Shown in pieces: positions 9,057 to 12,483 of a stretch of 12,483 bases of DNA (positions are counted from its first letter, which is position 1; every line of letters begins with the position of its first letter). Origin of the DNA: JADKBO01 sp037968395. Its GTDB lineage: Bacteria; Bacteroidota; Bacteroidia; Chitinophagales; Saprospiraceae. The stretch spans positions 1 to 12,483 of the forward strand of contig JBBKVK010000003.1 of the NCBI GenBank assembly GCA_037968395.1. Direction: 5' to 3'. Made by a program: the position numbers and the translations under genes. The notes under the pieces are model-generated. The model was given only the letters and a program-made list of their open reading frames with translations. It had not been told where the DNA came from and made no database searches.

Positions 9057-9354
9057 TTTTTTCAATCTCAGCAATAATCAATTTCGTTTATAGGCTACGC
9101 CTTTGTGTACAGGGTCTTCGACCACTTGTTTAATCGTTTAGGAAAACCGTTGATTCGTAAATGTCTACAAAAGTTATATATCAATTATCAATTTTTTTCA
9201 ATCTCTCCAAACTTTTCAATTTCATCCTAGAGCTAAAACCAACAAGTCCGTAGTAAAACGGAGGAACTGTTGAGGTTAGCTGGCGGCCCATGGAGGTAAA
9301 ACTAAGGAACTAGCTTTTTAGTAAAAAATAATCAATTATCAATTTTTCAAATCT
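9057..9354 (+). repeat. Three imperfect AT-rich direct repeats
   Basis: The string T6-CAATCTC at 9057-9069 recurs as T7-CAATCTC at 9192-9205 and in looser form as T5-CAAATCT at 9343-9354. The second and third copies share an identical 17-mer, ATCAATTATCAATTTTT (9180-9196 and 9331-9347), and remain similar for about 43 bases, both ending in CAATTTC. Spacing is about 136 bases from first to second and about 150 from second to third. Each interval holds a more GC-rich, foldable segment. AT-rich repeats can recur by composition alone, but the exact 17-mer plus the continuing similarity argues for duplication or insertion. Confidence 0.5.
9231..9281 (+). other. Candidate structured RNA or palindromic element
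   Basis: Within a segment of about 45% GC (43 of 96 bases by hand count at 9225-9320), surrounded by strongly AT-rich DNA, four helices nest: AGCT 9231-9234 with 9278-9281, AACC 9237-9240 with GGTT 9274-9277, AACA 9241-9244 with TGTT 9268-9271, and TCCGT 9247-9251 with ACGGA 9258-9262, closing a six-base loop AGTAAA. Small bulges lie between them (AA; GA; AG against GGAAC). That is 17 paired positions in 51 bases. Downstream, ACTAAGG (9301-9307) can pair with the T-rich TTTTTAGT at 9314-9321. It may be a small RNA, a REP/MITE-like palindrome or a leader structure. Strand is nominal, as the palindrome folds on both. Confidence 0.35.
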
Positions 9355-9451
9355 ATTAATTTTTTCCAATTTCTACCAAAATCGAACAAATTTAAAAATA
9401 GATTAGTTTGATTTATATAAACAACATTTACTAACTCAAAAAATTAAAATT

Positions 9452-9616
9452 ATGATACGTTGGGTACTAACATTTGTGGTAATTGCATTAATCGCTGGGG
9501 TTTTAGGATTCGGAGGCATCGCTGGTGCAGCGGCTGGGATTGCCAAAATTATATTTTACATATTCATTGTGCTATTCTTAATCTCATTGGTTATGAATAT
9601 GACAAAAAAAATTTAA
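9452..9616 (+). CDS. DUF1328 (YtjA-like) small membrane protein
   Basis: A 54-residue hydrophobic protein beginning MIRWVLTFVVIALIAGVLGF, with two predicted membrane helices (about 3-20 and 31-49) around a Gly/Ala-rich turn, GFGGIAGAAAGIAK (19-32), and a short basic tail TKKI. The W-x(n)-F-x-I-A-x(2)-A-G-x-L-G-F-x-G-I-A-G-x-A-A-G-I-A-K pattern is characteristic of DUF1328, a widespread small inner-membrane family of unknown function often annotated near stress proteins. Start ATG at 9452 follows an A-rich leader without Shine-Dalgarno site, as usual in Bacteroidota. It lies 83 bases before the barrel gene and is probably first in a small operon. The family call is strong, the role unknown. 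It is short enough for gene callers to miss. Confidence 0.88.
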   Translation: MIRWVLTFVVIALIAGVLGFGGIAGAAAGIAKIIFYIFIVLFLISLVMNMTKKI

Positions 9617-9699
9617 AGACACCTACTAAACTATTCTAAAAACCCTTTGTAATATAATTATTTACATATTGGTCTCTACTAACTTAAATTAGAAATATA

Positions 9700-10305
9700 A
9701 TGAAAAATAAAATATTAATTATCTTGTTGATGTCAATTTCTACCATCGGGTTTTCTCAATCTTGGGGAGTTAAAGGGGGTATAAATGTGTCTAATTTAAC
9801 TACAAAAGATGGTGACATAGATGACACAAATGCTCGATTCGGATATACTATAGGTCTTTTTAAATCCTATGAAGTAAAAGGCATTTTTTCATTACAACCC
9901 GAAATACTGTTTTCAACGAAAGGATCGAATTACAGTGGTATTGGTTATGACGTCGATGCCAAGTTATCTTATGTTGATATTCCAGTGCTTTTTACATTAA
10001 ACTTTTTAGATCCATTTTACATCTATGCCGGCCCACAATTATCTTTTTTAATAGATTCTAAATTGAAATATACTTTTCTGAATGGGGTCGCATCCTATGT
10101 GGATACAGACGAAAGTAATAACAGACGATTGGATTTTGGTGGCGCCATCGGTTTGGGATTGAATTTTGGCAACACATTTTTGGATGCCAGATTGTCAAAA
10201 GGATACATTAATTACGACAAAGACCGTACCGTAGAAGGTGCATTTGTAGAAGCCAAAAACTTAAAAAACATCAATTTTCAATTAACTACTGGATTGAAAT
10301 TTTAA
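9700..10305 (+). CDS. Outer-membrane beta-barrel (porin family) protein
   Basis: A 201-residue secreted protein. Residues 1-20 are a signal peptide ending GFSQ, with a likely cut near residue 19-20, followed by alternating polar/hydrophobic strands consistent with an eight-stranded barrel of the PF13568-type 'outer membrane protein beta-barrel' family. Landmarks are WGVKGGINVSNL (22-33), FSLQPEILFSTKG, SYVDIPVLF, YIYAGPQLSFLID, the glycine-rich strand FGGAIGLGLNF, and a C-terminal strand ending LKF, the final Phe being a typical barrel-insertion signal. Length is normal for the family and the frame is intact. The lmo0937-like gene follows after 22 bases and the DUF1328 gene precedes by 83, suggesting one transcript. 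The specific role (pore, adhesin or structural) cannot be read from sequence. Confidence 0.88.
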   Translation: MKNKILIILLMSISTIGFSQSWGVKGGINVSNLTTKDGDIDDTNARFGYTIGLFKSYEVKGIFSLQPEILFSTKGSNYSGIGYDVDAKLSYVDIPVLFTLNFLDPFYIYAGPQLSFLIDSKLKYTFLNGVASYVDTDESNNRRLDFGGAIGLGLNFGNTFLDARLSKGYINYDKDRTVEGAFVEAKNLKNINFQLTTGLKF

Positions 10306-10327
10306 CTAATTTATAAAACTAACAATC

Positions 10328-10480
10328 ATGAATGGAATACTTAATATAGTCATCGTCGTTCTCCTCCTTGGATGGGCATTGGGTTACATCGGATTTGGTG
10401 CCGTAGTCGGCAATCTGATTCATTTATTACTCATTGTTGCTGTAGTGGCAATTATCATGAGGATACTATCTAAAGCTTAA
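10328..10480 (+). CDS. lmo0937-like small membrane protein
   Basis: A 50-residue hydrophobic protein with two predicted helices, about 4-20 and 28-45. The central LLGWALGYIGFGAVVGNLIH and the following LLLIVAVVAII match the lmo0937 family pattern (a hydrophobic helix, W-x-L-G-[FY]-I-G-F, a Gly turn, then I-H-L-L-L-[VI]-[IV]-A). That family is small, widespread in Firmicutes and Bacteroidota, and of unknown function. Start ATG at 10328 sits 22 bases after the barrel stop, so it is very likely co-transcribed, and an intrinsic terminator begins 20 bases after its TAA. It resembles the DUF1328 protein at the other end of the cluster in size and topology but not in sequence. It falls below the length cut-off of many gene callers. 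Confidence 0.82.
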   Translation: MNGILNIVIVVLLLGWALGYIGFGAVVGNLIHLLLIVAVVAIIMRILSKA

Positions 10481-10500
10481 AGAATATGCAATTATAAATT

Positions 10501-10536
10501 AAGAAGGTCATCGAATTCATTTTTGGTGACCTTTTT
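10501..10536 (+). terminator. Intrinsic terminator after the DUF1328-barrel-lmo0937 cluster
   Basis: AAGGTCA (10504-10510) pairs perfectly with TGACCTT (10527-10533). The stem extends inward through T-G, C-G and G-T pairs and outward through a G-T and two A-T pairs, with a loop rich in A and T. The 3' side runs into a T5 tract (10532-10536). This is the clearest terminator in the window and marks the end of the three-gene cluster. Confidence 0.8.
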
Positions 10537-10691
10537 ATATTTAATATAATTTAGAAATGAATTACATCTAGTTTCAGAAATCCATCAAAGAGAGAAATGC
10601 GCCATTAAGTGTCTATGATTTCCTAAGTAATCGGTGTAACTATTCGTTATATTCAAAAGGTAGCGTTAGCTTAGAGTTTTAAATTGTTATA
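10537..10691. other. Spacer between the terminator and the patatin gene
   Basis: This 155-base spacer has no open frame of note. It should carry the patatin promoter, since a terminator lies immediately upstream, but I find no good TAnnTTTG match. The leader just before the start codon is A/T-rich (TTAAATTGTTATA) with no Shine-Dalgarno sequence. Confidence 0.4.
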
Positions 10692-12483
10692 ATGACAAAA
10701 AACACTTTATTCTGCGTTATCTTTTTTTTTGGTTTAAACCAACTATTATCTCAGAGTACTGAAGTGGTCAGGAGTTCTCCAAAAATCGGCCTAGCTTTAA
10801 GCGGTGGAGGAGCTAAAGGATTTGCCCACATTGGATTACTTAAAGTACTTGAAGAGGTCGGTATTAGACCCGATTATATTACAGGAACAAGTGCAGGAAG
10901 TATAGTAGGCGGTTTGTATGCTCTGGGAATGAATGCAATTGAGTTGGAAAAATTAGCTACCAATCAGAATTGGGATTTAATTCTTAGCAATCAGATTGAT
11001 TTGCAGCATATTAACATTGTTGAAAAGGAGAATTATAATACACATTTTCTATCCTTAGAATATACAGATAGAAAATTGGTCGTTCCGCAAGGCTTGATTG
11101 ATGGACAAGAATTATCCTTGGTACTCGCAAGACTTGGGTGTGCTGGTCATTTTATAAATGACTTTGATGATTTTCCAATTCCATTCAAATGCATAGCTGT
11201 TAATGTAATAAATGGAGAAATAGTCACTTTAGATTCTGGATATTTAGCAAGAGCCCAAAGGGCAAGTATGGCGATCCCTAGCATTTTTACGCCAGTGGAA
11301 TATGAAGGCCAATTATTAGTAGATGGGGGAGTTATTAGAAATTTTCCTGTACAAGAGGTTATTGATATGGGTGCTGAGTTCGTGATAGGGTCTTATACTG
11401 GAGGAGCAGATGCTAAAATAGAAGAACTAAAAACTGCATTTGATATACTAATGCAAACCAGCTTTTTGTACAGTATTGCTGATTCCAAAGAACAAGCAAA
11501 ATTATGCGATTTTTATATTGATTTATCAGAGGGATATATAGCCTCAGACTTTGACAAAATACAGGAGATAATAGACCAAGGAGAAAAAATAGCTCGGCAG
11601 CATATTGAAGAAATAAGAGCTTTTGCAAAGAAAATTGGGTATGTCGAAAAGCCAGCTTTAACAGCATTGCCATATCCTGATTCCCTAGTGATTTATCAGG
11701 TAAATACTGAGTCTGTAAATCCAGCATTAGAGCAATTGGTCCGTAAATTGTTAAATATAAAAGAAGGAAAAAAATATGCGTTAACCACCATTGAAGATGG
11801 AATCAAATATACCTATGGAACTCAATTCTTTCAAAATGTAAATTATGATTTGTCTTCAGATTCTTTTGGCACAACACTACATATAGATGTAAAAAAAGCA
11901 CATCCTGCAGTTGCAAAATTTGGACTGCATTATAGTAATGCTGATGACGCAGCTATTATTTTGAAAGCTGATTTACGAAATATTTTTGGCAAAGCTTCTT
12001 CCGCTTATGGTGGGCTCCGTATTTCTAAATCTCCTGCATTTAATCTTAAATGCAAACAATACATTGGATTTAATCGTCGCTTTTTATATCAAATCGGTAC
12101 TACATATCAAAAAAACGACCAATATTTTTCTCTGCAAAATGGATCTTTAACTCGACCATATAATCGCAGAAAATTTGATGCAACTGCTAAACTTTTTTGG
12201 GTGCCCCTAAATGATTTTTTATTGGGTCTTGGTTACCAATGGAATAGTTGGGAAATAGAGCCTAATTCCTATAACCTACAGGACATAACAGAATTTAATA
12301 GCACAGGAAATGCAGCTCAGTTTTTTATAAAGTACGACATGCTTGATAAAGTCTATTTTCCAAAAAGAGGTGTGCAATTTCAATTTACAACCTCATATAA
12401 TTTTGGGTTGACTTACAATGTAGACTATACCACTCAAGATGCCAATGATTTTTTAGCAATTCGTAATCCTGATTCTTATTTTA
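10692..12483 (+). CDS. Patatin-like phospholipase fused to POTRA and Omp85-type barrel (partial, 3' end beyond window)
   Basis: A reading frame open from ATG 10692 to the window end, 597 complete codons with no stop. Residues 1-20 are a signal peptide (hydrophobic core with FFF, then LLSQS). The patatin domain spans about 31-310: oxyanion loop SGGGAKGFAH (37-46), nucleophile elbow G-T-S-A-G with Ser67, and the catalytic Asp in D-G-G at 211-213, so the Ser-Asp dyad is complete. A POTRA-like segment follows (about 331-402), then barrel strands, including YFPKRGVQFQF (555-565). The order patatin, one POTRA, barrel resembles type Vd secreted lipases (PlpD-like), predicting an outer-membrane protein with a lipase head. 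The Omp85 loop-6 motif and C-terminal strand must lie past the edge, perhaps 150-200 residues. It has its own transcription unit behind a terminator. Whether the lipase faces outward or the periplasm is not decidable here. Confidence 0.9.
   Translation, partial: MTKNTLFCVIFFFGLNQLLSQSTEVVRSSPKIGLALSGGGAKGFAHIGLLKVLEEVGIRPDYITGTSAGSIVGGLYALGMNAIELEKLATNQNWDLILSNQIDLQHINIVEKENYNTHFLSLEYTDRKLVVPQGLIDGQELSLVLARLGCAGHFINDFDDFPIPFKCIAVNVINGEIVTLDSGYLARAQRASMAIPSIFTPVEYEGQLLVDGGVIRNFPVQEVIDMGAEFVIGSYTGGADAKIEELKTAFDILMQTSFLYSIADSKEQAKLCDFYIDLSEGYIASDFDKIQEIIDQGEKIARQHIEEIRAFAKKIGYVEKPALTALPYPDSLVIYQVNTESVNPALEQLVRKLLNIKEGKKYALTTIEDGIKYTYGTQFFQNVNYDLSSDSFGTTLHIDVKKAHPAVAKFGLHYSNADDAAIILKADLRNIFGKASSAYGGLRISKSPAFNLKCKQYIGFNRRFLYQIGTTYQKNDQYFSLQNGSLTRPYNRRKFDATAKLFWVPLNDFLLGLGYQWNSWEIEPNSYNLQDITEFNSTGNAAQFFIKYDMLDKVYFPKRGVQFQFTTSYNFGLTYNVDYTTQDANDFLAIRNPDSYF
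10722..10730 (+). repeat. T9 homopolymer in the patatin signal-peptide coding region
   Basis: Nine consecutive T encode F11-F12-F13 in the signal peptide. It is the longest homopolymer I found in any coding sequence of the window; others reach seven or eight A. One T fewer would give ATC TTT TTT TTG GTT TAA, an immediate stop. One more T would run about a dozen codons to a TGA. The next in-frame ATG (codon 80) lies after the catalytic Ser, so either slip would abolish the enzyme. The tract is directly visible; phase variation is inference. Confidence 0.6.

Larger units (their letters stand above)
9007..9451. other. 445-base intergenic region of alternating AT repeats and foldable segments
   Basis: No credible gene is present; the longest small frame (9161-9253, 30 codons) crosses the repeats and has no family look. 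Very AT-rich stretches alternate with two segments of clearly higher GC. The region starts with an 8-bp inverted repeat GAGATTGA (9030-9037) / TCAATCTC (9062-9069), with a 24-base loop and no trailing T-run, so it is a poor terminator. Segment A (about 9085-9170) contains AGGC-TAC-GCCT and GGTC-TTC-GACC mini-hairpins. Segment B (9225-9322) folds well and is listed separately. A promoter for the downstream cluster is expected near the right end. TTAGTTTG (9403-9410) is one mismatch from the -7 consensus, with no clear -33 element. Confidence 0.55.

Noticed and set aside
9030..9069. 8-bp inverted repeat after tamL as a terminator
   Set aside because: The loop is 24 bases, the stem is weak and no T-run follows. 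It is better seen as part of the repeat region.
9161..9253. 30-codon + strand frame in the tamL-DUF1328 gap
   Set aside because: It crosses an AT repeat and the left half of the hairpin element, and its product is a low-complexity Phe/Leu/Ser string with no recognisable family.
11413..11727. 104-codon minus-strand frame inside the patatin gene
   Set aside because: It overlaps the continuous patatin reading frame with intact catalytic motifs; the antisense product is a composition artefact.
1..12483. tRNA, rRNA, CRISPR array, insertion sequence or phage genes
   Set aside because: No regularly spaced identical repeats, cloverleaf-like segments, transposase or integrase motifs were seen on either strand.

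Overview
The window is AT-rich DNA that looks like a member of the Bacteroidota. Four things point there: a TamB homologue followed by an Omp85 protein with a lipoprotein signal (the TamL arrangement typical of this phylum), signal peptides of the '...FSQ' kind, A/T-rich leaders without clear Shine-Dalgarno sites, and one good match to the phylum's -7 promoter box (TAnnTTTG). The family within the phylum cannot be fixed from sequence alone. All confident genes lie on the + strand.

Layout: 1-492 is AT-rich and without a convincing gene (one doubtful 47-residue minus-strand ORF). 493-1788 encodes a four-helix DUF2254 membrane protein. A 131-base gap holds a perfect 10-bp inverted repeat whose right arm carries a -7-like box. 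1920-6722 encodes a 1600-residue TamB with a TTG start, overlapping by 14 bases the tamL gene at 6709-9006. The gap 9007-9451 is made of AT-rich repeats alternating with two more GC-rich, foldable segments. Next comes a compact cluster: a 54-residue DUF1328 protein (9452-9616), a 201-residue outer-membrane beta-barrel protein (9700-10305) and a 50-residue lmo0937-like membrane protein (10328-10480), closed by a clear intrinsic terminator. Finally 10692-12483 is the 5' part (597 codons) of a secreted patatin-POTRA-barrel protein that runs off the right edge.

How they fit together: almost everything concerns the cell envelope. TamB and TamL should form a bridge from inner to outer membrane used for outer-membrane protein insertion and/or phospholipid transfer. 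The small-protein/barrel cluster looks like an envelope-stress or housekeeping unit. The patatin fusion should place a lipase at the outer membrane. No novel defence, mobile or CRISPR system is visible. The least explained parts are the structured repeat region at 9030-9350, the inverted repeat before tamB, and a T9 tract in the patatin signal peptide whose slippage would switch the gene off.
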